A stretch of DNA of 64,000 nt from Segatella hominis (GTDB lineage: Bacteria; Bacteroidota; Bacteroidia; Bacteroidales; Bacteroidaceae), in assembly GCF_019249725.2 (NCBI RefSeq), contig NZ_CP137559.1, positions 2,781,001-2,845,000 of the forward strand. The letters run 5' to 3'. Position 1 is the first letter of the stretch. Each line of letters begins with the position of its first letter. Of the stretch, positions 23,603 to 31,430 are shown piece by piece. The notes below the pieces were generated by a model. It searched no databases. It saw only the letters and a list, made by a program, of their open reading frames with translations, and had not been told where the DNA came from. The translations under genes were made by a program, and so were the position numbers.

Positions 23603-24763
23603 ATGAAAGTATTATATGACAGTCAAGCCTTCGATATGCAAACGCATGGAGGCGTATCACGTTGTTTTGCCGAATTATATTCCCACTTGCCTCAAGACAT
23701 TGAAGCAAGCCTCAGTATCATGGAATCTGCCAATGTTTACCTCCAAACATTAGGAAGTAAACCAGATGGAGAATTATATCATAACTTCCTCTGGAAGAAA
23801 GATTCTGCAATAAAGAAAATGCTATATAAGTTCTATTATAATGCAAAATTCGGAGAATATTCACGATTAGATCGTACTCCAAGAATCAATAGATACAAGT
23901 CTGTCTGCGACATCAAGTCTAAGGATTTCGATTTGTTTCATCCAACTTTCTTTGACCCTTACTTCCTCAAGTACATAGGCAGTAAGCCTTACGTTGTCAC
24001 GGTACATGATATGATACCCGAACAGTACAATCAGTATTATGACCATAATGACTATCAGATTCTGCAAAAACATCTTGTCATACCAAAAGCAAATCACATC
24101 ATTGCAGTCAGCCAACAGACAAAAAGGGATTTATGCCGTATCATGAATATCAAGGAAGAGCAGGTGAGTGTAGTTTATCATGGAGCAGACGAAACTCCTT
24201 ATACGCCAAACGAAAACAACAGACATCCATTTGAATATATACTTTTCGTTGGCGAACGTCACTTTTATAAAAACTTTGATTTCTTTGCCAAGCAATGTGT
24301 ACCTATTTTAAAAAGACACAAGGAACTGAAGGTAGTATGCACAGGAAAGCCTTTCAATGAGACAGAAAAAAGTATGTTTAAATCATGGGAAATGGAAGAT
24401 AGATTCATACATGAGTTTATCAAAACAGATCAAGAAATGCTAGACTTATACCACTATGCCCTGGCATTCGTTTACCCATCATCATACGAAGGATTCGGGC
24501 TCCCGATTCTTGAGGCTTACAAAGCAGAATGCCCTGTTTTACTCAATCATGCCAGTTGTTTTCCGGAAATCGCAGAAGACGCAGCAGTTTACTTCCACAT
24601 GGATGAAAAGAGAACTGATTTCGAAGAACAGTTTGAAACTTTCTACTATCTAGACGGGATAGAGAAAAAGAAACTCATAGAAAAGCAGAATGAAAGACTA
24701 AAACATTTTTCATGGAAAAAATCTGCGTTGGAGTTGGCTAATATTTATAAACATATCAATTAG
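23603..24763 (+). CDS. Family 4 glycosyltransferase
   Basis: 386 residues, GT-B fold. The N-terminal half includes YDSQAFDMQTHGGVSRCF and PYVVTVHDMIPEQY. The C-terminal GT4 domain has HIIAVSQQTKRDL, YILFVGERHFYKNF and the donor-site motif AFVYPSSYEGFGLPILEA, with the E-x7-E pair intact. GT4 enzymes of this type are retaining mannosyl-, glucosyl- or rhamnosyltransferases in LPS and capsule loci. The gene follows the GT2 gene by one base and is followed after five bases by the UDP-galactopyranose mutase gene, so it belongs to the same transcript. Confidence 0.92.
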   Translation: MKVLYDSQAFDMQTHGGVSRCFAELYSHLPQDIEASLSIMESANVYLQTLGSKPDGELYHNFLWKKDSAIKKMLYKFYYNAKFGEYSRLDRTPRINRYKSVCDIKSKDFDLFHPTFFDPYFLKYIGSKPYVVTVHDMIPEQYNQYYDHNDYQILQKHLVIPKANHIIAVSQQTKRDLCRIMNIKEEQVSVVYHGADETPYTPNENNRHPFEYILFVGERHFYKNFDFFAKQCVPILKRHKELKVVCTGKPFNETEKSMFKSWEMEDRFIHEFIKTDQEMLDLYHYALAFVYPSSYEGFGLPILEAYKAECPVLLNHASCFPEIAEDAAVYFHMDEKRTDFEEQFETFYYLDGIEKKKLIEKQNERLKHFSWKKSALELANIYKHIN

Positions 24764-24768
24764 CAAGT

Positions 24769-25950
24769 ATGAAGAAATATGATTATCTTATAGTTGGCTC
24801 CGGACTCTTCGGAGCCACATTCGCCCACCTTGCCCATAAACAAGGAAAAACTTGTCTGGTGATAGATAAGCGACCACATCTGGGCGGAAATATCTATTGC
24901 GAGAATATTGAGGGCATCAATGTGCATAAGTATGGTGCCCACATCTTCCATACCTCCAACAAAGAGGTGTGGAACTTCGTCAACTCTATCGTTGAGTTCA
25001 ACCGCTACACCAACTCGCCTGTGGCCAATTATAAAGGCAAGCTATACAACCTGCCTTTCAATATGAATACCTTCTATCAGATGTGGGGCGTTACCACTCC
25101 TGAAGAAGCACAAGCCAAAATAGATGAACAGAAGGCGGAAGCTGTAGCCAAAATGAAGGCTGACGGCGTAAGCGAGCCGCGCAATCTGGAGGAACAGGCA
25201 CAGGTACTCATCGGTAAAGATATCTACGAGCGACTCATCAAAGGTTATACCGAGAAGCAATGGGGGCGTAAGTGTACCGACCTGCCTGCCTTCATCATCA
25301 AGCGCCTGCCAGTACGACTCGTCTTCGACAACAATTATTTCAACGACAAGTATCAGGGCATCCCGGTAGGTGGCTACAACAAACTGATTGACGGCTTGCT
25401 CGAAGGTATCGACACCTTGACTTCCGTGGATTTCTTTGCAGACAACATCCAAAAATTAGCAGAGAACAAAGAGGCTTCCCAGAAAGCTGGACTGATTAAA
25501 GACTGCTGGCAGGAAATAGCCGAGAAACTGGTTTTCACAGGAAAAATAGACCAGTTCTACGACTATCAGTTCGGGAAACTCAACTATCGCACCGTACGCT
25601 TCGAACAGGAAATCATCGACTGCCCTAATTATCAGGGAAATGCCGTGGTAAATTATACTGAGCGAGAAGTACCATATACCCGAGTGATAGAACACAAGCA
25701 CTTCGAAATGTTTGGTGCAGAGGTTTACAATTGTCCTAAGACCGTCATCTCCAAAGAATATTCTACAGAATGGAAGGATGGCATGGAGCCTTATTATCCA
25801 GTAAATGATAAGGAGAATTCCGAACTATACGCTCAATATAAGAACCTGGCAGATCAGGAAAAGGATGTTATCTTTGGTGGTCGCCTTGCCGAATATAAGT
25901 ATTACGACATGGCGCCAATCATAGAGAAAGCATTGGCTATGTTCAAGTAA
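24769..25950 (+). CDS. glf: UDP-galactopyranose mutase
   Basis: 393 residues. The N-terminal FAD-binding motif is LIVGSGLFGATFAHLAHKQG, followed by VIDKRPHLGGNIYCE. Other typical Glf motifs are GINVHKYGAHIFHTSN, YTEKQWGRKCTDLP and IPVGGYNKLIDGLLEG, with RTVRFEQEI and TRVIEHKHF near the C-terminus. The flavoenzyme interconverts UDP-galactopyranose and UDP-galactofuranose in the cytoplasm. It ends a six-gene glycan run whose first gene is a galactofuranosyltransferase-like enzyme, so the product probably contains Galf. An insertion near residue 105 (EEAQAKIDEQKAEAVAKMKA) is Ala/Lys/Glu-rich and slightly longer than I expect. Confidence 0.96.
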   Translation: MKKYDYLIVGSGLFGATFAHLAHKQGKTCLVIDKRPHLGGNIYCENIEGINVHKYGAHIFHTSNKEVWNFVNSIVEFNRYTNSPVANYKGKLYNLPFNMNTFYQMWGVTTPEEAQAKIDEQKAEAVAKMKADGVSEPRNLEEQAQVLIGKDIYERLIKGYTEKQWGRKCTDLPAFIIKRLPVRLVFDNNYFNDKYQGIPVGGYNKLIDGLLEGIDTLTSVDFFADNIQKLAENKEASQKAGLIKDCWQEIAEKLVFTGKIDQFYDYQFGKLNYRTVRFEQEIIDCPNYQGNAVVNYTEREVPYTRVIEHKHFEMFGAEVYNCPKTVISKEYSTEWKDGMEPYYPVNDKENSELYAQYKNLADQEKDVIFGGRLAEYKYYDMAPIIEKALAMFK

Positions 25951-26024
25951 TTCATCATAAAATCCCTTCAGTATTCCAAGTATATCTTTGATTTTCATAT
26001 ACTTTTGCTGAAGAGATTTTTTCT

Positions 26025-27179
26025 TTATGATTCCTTCCAAACTCTTCTCTTGAGCCACAACGCCAAGATGGGGTCACTCATTTCCAGATGCTTAGGAGCA
26101 GGAATCGTAATCAGATCTTTCACCATCAAGGACTTCTTAAGACGAGTTACATTGGCGGCAGTACCTAGGCGATAGGTTTCCAATATCGCTGTCTGCGTGA
26201 AACCTGTATGTACTCCATTGATAATAGCATGCAGAAAATTCATCTGATAGGCAGAAAGGTCTTCGGTCTGCTGGATAAACAAGGGCTCGCAAGCATCCAG
26301 CAACCTGTCTATTCCATATTTCAAGTCCTCTTCTGTAGCTACAGAATCATCCTGTACTCGCAACCATACAAACCATGCCAACTGCTGTACATAAGAAGAA
26401 TATCTGTCTGTTACCAGACAGATTTCACGAGCCAACTCTTCCGAGATATGCTTGCCGGTAGATTCGAAACGCTGACAGATATACTCCACCCAGTCTTTCT
26501 CGCTTATCTTGTTCAGATAGAAGAAATCTCCAAAGCGATAGAATGGGTAACTGGCATTCTGGAACATCTGTTCCATCATGTGTTTCTTGCTTCCATAAAG
26601 ACAGTAAGATACATGGCTCTGTAATTGCCATACGCTACGGAGCTTCTTCTGGAAGGTCAATGAATCAGGGAAATCGCCTATCTGCTGAAATTCATCGATG
26701 CAGACTACGATATGACAACCTTTAGACCGAGCTATCATTTCCGGAAGTCTCAAAACCTCTTCGGTAGTATTGTTACCTGTATTATACTCCAACGCCAAAG
26801 AGAAATCAGTTAAAGGATCTTGTCCGATACTGATTTTCGGAACGAAACGGCTTAAGAACACCTTGGCATTCTCCATCCATTCTTCCCATTTTGAAGAAGT
26901 AGCCCGAACCACGGCCGTGGCAAAAGCATTGATAAAATCATTCTCAGAGCGACAGCCAAAGGCATCTATACGAGCTATCCTGATGTCTTCGCTCTCTACA
27001 AGCGAACACACCTTATCCACCAATGAAGTCTTACCCATACGACGAGGCGAAATCAATATCGTATTCACTCCATACGTAAAGTTCGCCTTCAGGCGTTCTG
27101 TTTCCTCTCTACGGTCGGTAAAGGAATCTCCCTCCACACGAACACCGAACACAAACGGAGCTTCTTTACTTTTTCTCAT
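26025..27179 (-). CDS. STAND-like AAA ATPase (archaeal-ATPase type)
   Basis: 384 residues, cytoplasmic. Walker A is ISPRRMGKTSLVDK near residue 45 and Walker B is VVCIDEFQQIGD near 165, with YGSKKHMMEQMF as a sensor-1-like segment. The DRYSSYVQQLAWFVW region and the C-terminal winged-helix-like part (GFTQTAILETYRLGTAANVTRLKKSLM, then DPILALWLKRRVW) fit the MNS/SWACOS clade of STAND ATPases. Such proteins are abundant in Bacteroidota, often self-standing and mobile, with unknown targets. Its 5' region holds a -7 box at 27285-27292 and two tandem palindromes of the TTAAACAA-type. Convergent with glf at 25950. Confidence 0.78.
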   Translation of the reverse strand: MRKSKEAPFVFGVRVEGDSFTDRREETERLKANFTYGVNTILISPRRMGKTSLVDKVCSLVESEDIRIARIDAFGCRSENDFINAFATAVVRATSSKWEEWMENAKVFLSRFVPKISIGQDPLTDFSLALEYNTGNNTTEEVLRLPEMIARSKGCHIVVCIDEFQQIGDFPDSLTFQKKLRSVWQLQSHVSYCLYGSKKHMMEQMFQNASYPFYRFGDFFYLNKISEKDWVEYICQRFESTGKHISEELAREICLVTDRYSSYVQQLAWFVWLRVQDDSVATEEDLKYGIDRLLDACEPLFIQQTEDLSAYQMNFLHAIINGVHTGFTQTAILETYRLGTAANVTRLKKSLMVKDLITIPAPKHLEMSDPILALWLKRRVWKES

Positions 27180-27284
27180 AAATACTACCTTATTTTATAC
27201 TATACAGCTTTTCTTTTGCAAAGAAATTGCAAACGAGCGCAATGAAAGCTGGCTTTCAAATTGCCGAGTGCAGCAAATCCTCTG

Positions 27285-27292
27285 CAAAGATA
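27285..27292 (-). promoter_or_regulatory. Promoter -7 box of the STAND ATPase gene
   Basis: Minus-strand TATCTTTG followed by CAG. A TTG for the -33 element is at 27316-27314, 21 bases upstream, inside the first TTAAACAA palindrome. The transcript would have a leader of about 100 bases before the ATG at 27179. Confidence 0.6.
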
Positions 27293-27308
27293 GCAAAAAA
27301 AAAACAAA

Positions 27309-27345
27309 TTAAACAAGGTTGTTTAAAACAATGTTGTTTAAAGCC
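27309..27345. promoter_or_regulatory. Tandem palindromes, candidate operator of the ATPase gene
   Basis: Site one is TTAAACAA-GG-TTGTTTAA (27309-27326). Site two overlaps its end: AAAACAA-TG-TTGTTTAAA (to about 27342), with one mismatch. Both have the same two-base centre and AACAA/TTGTT half-sites. They cover the -33 position of the minus-strand promoter, so a dimeric repressor could block it. Confidence 0.55.
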
Positions 27346-27400
27346 ATTTTTTTTTGCAGAAACAGCGATTCTTCGTCTGATAAAAATATAGTTTCATAAA

Positions 27401-27433
27401 TTATACCCTAGGGTATAATACCTTTGGGTATAA
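27401..27433. promoter_or_regulatory. Doubled palindromic operator TTATACCC-TA-type
   Basis: TTATACCCTAGGGTATAA (27401-27418) is a perfect 18-bp palindrome. The adjoining TACCTTTGGGTATAA (27419-27433) is a second, imperfect copy of the same ATACC/GGTAT half-sites. They end just before the plus-strand -7 box at 27439, an ideal place to control it. Confidence 0.6.
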
Positions 27434-27438
27434 TTTTG

Positions 27439-27446
27439 TAACTTTG
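27439..27446 (+). promoter_or_regulatory. Promoter -7 box of a possible short transcript
   Basis: TAACTTTG followed by CAGAG, an exact TAnnTTTG match. No open reading frame of useful length follows before the terminator at 27492-27539. No TTTG lies at 19 bases, but the doubled operator lies immediately upstream. Confidence 0.55.
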
Positions 27447-27452
27447 CAGAGA

Positions 27453-27540
27453 ATAAACTTCAAGTCCCTGAAGAATAGAAAAACTATATAAACAGTTAAT
27501 CCCCCATCACGCTTTGGCTGCGTGATGGGGGATTACTGTT
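27453..27540 (+). ncRNA. Candidate small RNA with terminator
   Basis: A transcript from the -7 box at 27439-27446 would start near 27453, contain a small hairpin CTTCA-N6-TGAAG (about 27459-27474) and end in the 27492-27539 terminator, about 90 nt with no start codon. The terminator may instead serve the minus-strand gene ending at 27559. This is a proposal from promoter plus terminator only. Confidence 0.3.
27492..27539. terminator. Strong GC-rich bidirectional terminator
   Basis: TAATCCCCCATCACGC (27497/8-27512) pairs with GCGTGATGGGGGATTA (27520-27535) around a seven-base loop. An outer ACAG/CTGT pair is separated by one bulged base. On the minus strand it is followed by TATATAGTTTTTC, so it can end the LtaS-like gene that stops at 27559. 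Confidence 0.85.
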
Positions 27541-27558
27541 TCTGATAATATCGTTTTT

Positions 27559-29499
27559 TTATTGCTGATGTCGCTCAATATACTCTGCTGCCTGGATATT
27601 CGAGAAGACATAGTTCTTCAAATCCTGGAACTTAGATTCCTGCTTGGTTTCCTTCAGATTGCCATTCGGCAACACATCATAGCAGAAACTGCGGTTCATC
27701 GACGGATTATAGACGAAGCAACGCTGATGGTCTCTTGCTACAATCTGGTTATCTGCCGAATAGAATACCATCGGGCGCTGCTGCTTCAGCAGATCCACAC
27801 CGAAGCCCTCGTACTCATAATTCAGATTCATCAAGCCGAAAAGCGTAGGCATTACATCTACCTGCATACCCAAACCGGCATACTGTTGCTGCGGAACGCC
27901 CGGACCAAAGATGATGAGCGGAATATGGTTGTAAGACTGCGGCAACTCGCCCTCGCTCTTACCCACCAGCTTGCCATGATCTGCCAGAATCAGGAATATC
28001 GTGTTCTTATACCAAGGCTCCCGGCTTGCCTTCTTCAGAAAATCGCCTATCGCCCAGTCGGCATACTCCACTATCTGCGTTTCCTTCTCCTTGGTCTTCG
28101 GCTTGAAGAAATCAGGAATGATATATGGCGGATGATTGCTCACGGTGAGGATGGTAGCCATGAAAGGCTTGCCCGTCTTCGCCTTCTGGTTGATGGTGTT
28201 GAGGGCATAGCCCATCTCGAAATGGTCGCTCACGCCAAAGCTGTTCACCACCTCGCTCTTAGGATAGTTCTCCTGAGAGAAGATGTCATCGTAGCCATTG
28301 GTCTGGAAGAAAGCCTTCATGTTGTCATACTGTGCCTCGTGAGTCATGAAGAACATGTTCTCGTAGCCATACTTCTTCAACACCGTGGCGATACCCTTGC
28401 GGCGTGGAGTTACCGTTCCCTTCATCAGGTTGCGGAACATGAGAGCAGGGAAGCTGTAGAGCGTAGCCGTCATGCCATGGTTGGTATGGATGCCGGCACT
28501 ATAGAAGTGGGTGAACGCCAGGGAATGATGATAGAGCGAATCGAGCGTTGGGGTGAGCGGCTGCTGATTGCCGAAAGTGCCCAGCAGGTTTGCCGACATC
28601 GACTCCATCAATATTACCACCACGTTAGGATGATTCTTCTTCATCATCAGGGAATCGTTCACCACCTCACGTTTCAGAATATTCGTGCTATCCACCTTTC
28701 CCGCGATACCCAGCCACTGGCGGGTATTCGTAATAGCCTCAGCGTATGTCATGAGATGCAACTCCTTGTTCTCCTTGCGCATATCGTCGAGCGCAGAAGT
28801 AAGGAGATTGAATGCCGGATTGATGCCGAGCTGGTTGAGGAAAGAATCCTCGCAATAATAAGCCTGGCTCACCTTGATAGGGTTATAGCCCATTCTGCCA
28901 CGGATGCCGAAAAGGCAGGCACCTACCAGAGCCAGGGAAATGAGGAAACGTGCTCCCACCTGCACCAGGTGCATATTGTCCTTAGGCAGAAGGAAGAGTC
29001 CCTCGTAGTAGCGGCGCAGGCGGATAAGCGCATAGATAAACACCCCCGTGAACACGAAATAGAGGGCGATATAGAGCCAGTAGGAAGACTCCTGCAAGAG
29101 CATGCCCGATGTGGTGGCTACATAGCCGAACCACCCGAAGATGCTGGAATTGATGTTCTTGAAGAAATACTGGAAATAAGGGGTATTGGCTGCCGAAGGC
29201 ATGAAGGCGATGGCAAACCATGCCGCATACCAGATGTTGATGCCACGCAGCAAACGGCGATGACACCACCCCAGGCTGGCAGCAACAAGGAGCACAGCCA
29301 CAGGCAATACCGAAATATAACAAGCGATGACATTGTCAAACCATACACCCTTGACAAATGCCATCACCCTACTCGCCCCTGCATCTACTATCATGCCATG
29401 CAGGGCGATAAATTCCACCAATCTGAACAGAGTCATCACCAGCAATGCCAATACATGCACTGAAAGGAGATAACCCAAGACCTTAAAATATCGTTTCAT
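27559..29499 (-). CDS. LtaS-like phosphoglycerol transferase/sulfatase-fold membrane enzyme
   Basis: 646 residues. Five hydrophobic segments occupy ~1-215, followed by a periplasmic alkaline-phosphatase-superfamily domain (~285-560). Metal and nucleophile sites are visible: ILMESMSANLLG (Glu), TNHGMTATLYSFP (the nucleophilic Thr), LILADHGK (Asp/His) and YNHIPLIIFGPG (His). This is the LTA-synthase/phosphoglycerol or phosphoethanolamine transferase layout. Gram-negative Bacteroidota lack LTA, so it probably modifies a periplasmic glycan or lipid with a phospho-alcohol. It neighbours GT39 and ArnC-like genes that may act on lipid A. The promoter is at 29526-29558. The opposite strand carries a chance open frame of almost the same length. 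Confidence 0.85.
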   Translation of the reverse strand: MKRYFKVLGYLLSVHVLALLVMTLFRLVEFIALHGMIVDAGASRVMAFVKGVWFDNVIACYISVLPVAVLLVAASLGWCHRRLLRGINIWYAAWFAIAFMPSAANTPYFQYFFKNINSSIFGWFGYVATTSGMLLQESSYWLYIALYFVFTGVFIYALIRLRRYYEGLFLLPKDNMHLVQVGARFLISLALVGACLFGIRGRMGYNPIKVSQAYYCEDSFLNQLGINPAFNLLTSALDDMRKENKELHLMTYAEAITNTRQWLGIAGKVDSTNILKREVVNDSLMMKKNHPNVVVILMESMSANLLGTFGNQQPLTPTLDSLYHHSLAFTHFYSAGIHTNHGMTATLYSFPALMFRNLMKGTVTPRRKGIATVLKKYGYENMFFMTHEAQYDNMKAFFQTNGYDDIFSQENYPKSEVVNSFGVSDHFEMGYALNTINQKAKTGKPFMATILTVSNHPPYIIPDFFKPKTKEKETQIVEYADWAIGDFLKKASREPWYKNTIFLILADHGKLVGKSEGELPQSYNHIPLIIFGPGVPQQQYAGLGMQVDVMPTLFGLMNLNYEYEGFGVDLLKQQRPMVFYSADNQIVARDHQRCFVYNPSMNRSFCYDVLPNGNLKETKQESKFQDLKNYVFSNIQAAEYIERHQQ

Positions 29500-29525
29500 T
29501 TTTATTCTACTTTAGAAATCGGCTG

Positions 29526-29558
29526 CAAAGTTAATAATTATATCCCAATAAAAGCAAA
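29526..29558 (-). promoter_or_regulatory. Promoter of the LtaS-like gene
   Basis: Minus-strand TTTG (29558-29555), 21 bases, TAACTTTG (29533-29526). The ATG lies 26 bases downstream at 29499. It is divergent from the -7 box at 29599-29606. Confidence 0.65.
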
Positions 29559-29598
29559 AATTCCCGCCTTATTCTATCTATAAACAAATAATTATATG

Positions 29599-29606
29599 TA
29601 ACTTTG
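29599..29606 (+). promoter_or_regulatory. Promoter -7 box of the GT39 gene
   Basis: TAACTTTG followed by CAGCC, matching TAnnTTTG, 34 bases before the ATG at 29641. The -33 element is not evident. Confidence 0.6.
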
Positions 29607-29640
29607 CAGCCAAAATCATATAATAAGACTTCGATAAGAC

Positions 29641-31353
29641 ATGAACATCAAGTACAACAAAGCCCTGTGGATTGTCACCATCCTTGCTATCGTGATGCTG
29701 GTTCCTTTCCTCGGGCTTACCGAATTCAATACCAAGGGAGAGCCTCGCGAGGCTGTAGTTGCCTACACCATGCTGGAGCATGGCAACTGGATATTGCCTA
29801 TCAATAATGGAGGCGATATTCCTTACAAACCACCATTCTTCCACTGGTGCATCGCCTTCTTCTCGCTCTTTGCCGGACACGTAAGCGAATTCACATCCCG
29901 TCTGCCGTCTGCTGTATCGCTGATATTGATGACCATCGGCGGCTTTATATTCTTTGCCAAGCGCAAGGATACCCAGACGAGTCTCATCGCAGCCATCCTC
30001 ACGCTGACTGCTTTCGAAGTGCATCGTGCAGGAATCAACTGCCGTGTGGATATGGTGAACACCGCCTTCATGGTGGGAGCCATGTATCTGCTCTACCGTT
30101 GGTGGGAAAAGGGAAAACATCAACTGCCCTGGCTTGCCATCCTCTGCATGAGTGGCGCCACGCTGACCAAGGGACCAGTAGGCATCATCCTGCCTTGTTT
30201 TGTGATGGGTGTCTTCATGCTCACACAGAGAGAAAATTTCTGGGGCATCGTCTGGCGAATGGCAGCAACTGCGGTACTCTCTCTCATCATCCCATTCTGC
30301 TGGTACTATGCCGCCTATCTCCAGGGTGGCAACGAGTTCCTGGAACTGGTAAAGGAAGAGAATATCGACCGCTTTATGGGAAAGATGGCCTACGAGTCGC
30401 ATGAAAACCCTGCCTGGTACAATCTGCTTACGCTCATCACCGGTTGGCTGCCTTATACCTTATTATTATTGTTCTCTCTCTTTATCCTGCCCTGGAAGAA
30501 ATTCTCCAAGAGTAAGTTTGTAGAGAATGCGAAAAAGGCTACCTCGCTCCAGGTATTCACCTGGCTTGCTTTCCTCCTGGTACTCTTCTTCTACTGCATC
30601 CCGAAGAGCAAGCGAAGCGTTTACCTGCTGCCTTGCTATCCGTTCATGGCTTATCTCATCGCTGAATACATCGTTTGGATGATGAAGGAGAAGATGGGAG
30701 CATTCAAGGTATATGGAGGGGTAATAGCATCGCTCGCCATCCTGCTTATCGTAGCAAGAATCGCAGTTTCATGCGGATTGATACCTGACACTATCTTCCA
30801 CGGCAGACATGCAGCAGAAAACGCAGCCATGCTCCATGCTTTGGAAAAAGGACCTCAGAGTATCGCAGAAGGCATAGGATATCTGTTCTTCATATTGTGC
30901 ATTTATGGCATTTATGCTACGTTCCAATCACTCCGCAGGAATCATACTGGCAGCATCGTAGGTCATACGTTGATTACCATCATCAGCCTCTTCTTGATAC
31001 TGGACTCTACGCTTCAGCCAACTGTGCTCAACACCAAGGCCGACAAGCGCTGGGCACCAGTAATAGAAAAGAAGTTTGATACATCCAAGCTCTATTCCTA
31101 CATGTCAATCGATATGCTCCACTTCTTCAGCCTCAACTTCTATTTAGGCGACAAGATCCAGCAGTTCGACAAGACACTTCCACAAGACGGCATCGTGATG
31201 GTATCAAATGATGATATCCAGATTTTCACGGAGAAATATGGCAGGAATTATACTTTCGAAAAGGTATGGGAGATTCCGAGAACTGCAGAAACCCGCTGCC
31301 CCGTAGGTTTCTACCGTTTCGTGAAAACAAGCGCTAATTTGGCTTGCAACTAA
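29641..31353 (+). CDS. Family 39 glycosyltransferase (ArnT-like, polyprenyl-phosphate sugar donor)
   Basis: 570 residues with ten or more hydrophobic segments. The first periplasmic loop has the catalytic acidic motif TKGEPREAVVAYTML, followed by PYKPPFFHWCIAFFS, as in ArnT and PMT-type enzymes. Such proteins move a sugar from undecaprenyl phosphate to lipid A or proteins on the periplasmic face. The C-terminal ~150 residues form a small soluble domain (KLYSYMSIDMLHFFSLNFYLG). The gene converges on an ArnC/GtrB-like GT2 gene at 31431-32360, which would make the lipid-linked donor. Together they suggest a lipid A or protein decoration step. Confidence 0.88.
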   Translation: MNIKYNKALWIVTILAIVMLVPFLGLTEFNTKGEPREAVVAYTMLEHGNWILPINNGGDIPYKPPFFHWCIAFFSLFAGHVSEFTSRLPSAVSLILMTIGGFIFFAKRKDTQTSLIAAILTLTAFEVHRAGINCRVDMVNTAFMVGAMYLLYRWWEKGKHQLPWLAILCMSGATLTKGPVGIILPCFVMGVFMLTQRENFWGIVWRMAATAVLSLIIPFCWYYAAYLQGGNEFLELVKEENIDRFMGKMAYESHENPAWYNLLTLITGWLPYTLLLLFSLFILPWKKFSKSKFVENAKKATSLQVFTWLAFLLVLFFYCIPKSKRSVYLLPCYPFMAYLIAEYIVWMMKEKMGAFKVYGGVIASLAILLIVARIAVSCGLIPDTIFHGRHAAENAAMLHALEKGPQSIAEGIGYLFFILCIYGIYATFQSLRRNHTGSIVGHTLITIISLFLILDSTLQPTVLNTKADKRWAPVIEKKFDTSKLYSYMSIDMLHFFSLNFYLGDKIQQFDKTLPQDGIVMVSNDDIQIFTEKYGRNYTFEKVWEIPRTAETRCPVGFYRFVKTSANLACN

Positions 31354-31370
31354 AAAAAATATTTCAAAAG

Positions 31371-31406
31371 AGGGGGTGTGTCATAAATCCACGACACACC
31401 CCTTCT
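31371..31406. terminator. GTGTGTC-type hairpin terminator between convergent genes
   Basis: GGGGTGTGTC (31373-31382) pairs with GACACACCCC (31393-31402), followed on the plus strand by TTCTTATTTTTT. It serves both the GT39 gene (end 31353) and the minus-strand GT2 gene (end 31431). Its core resembles the hairpin at 2894-2928. Confidence 0.8.
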
Positions 31407-31430
31407 TATTTTTTATGATTTCAATATGAA

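Larger units (their letters stand above)
27180..27558. other. Operator-rich intergenic region
   Basis: 379 bases with no protein gene. It contains: a minus-strand -7 box for the ATPase gene (27285-27292); two tandem TTAAACAA-like palindromes (27309-27345); an 18-bp perfect palindrome (27401-27418) with a related imperfect site beside it (to 27433); a plus-strand -7 box (27439-27446); and a strong terminator hairpin (27492-27539). See the separate entries. Confidence 0.75.

Noticed and set aside
26025..27558. Mobile element or prophage fragment
   Set aside because: A STAND-like ATPase and operators are suggestive, but no integrase, transposase, terminal repeats or target-site duplication were found.
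27562..29463. Plus-strand open frame of 633 codons opposite the LtaS-like gene
   Set aside because: The minus strand encodes a protein with all catalytic motifs and membrane helices. The antisense product is His/Arg-rich low-complexity sequence, as expected for a mirror of codon bias, and has no promoter.
29578..30402. Minus-strand open frame opposite the GT39 gene
   Set aside because: It overlaps the well-supported GT39 gene and contains no family motif; its product is a shadow of the sense codons.
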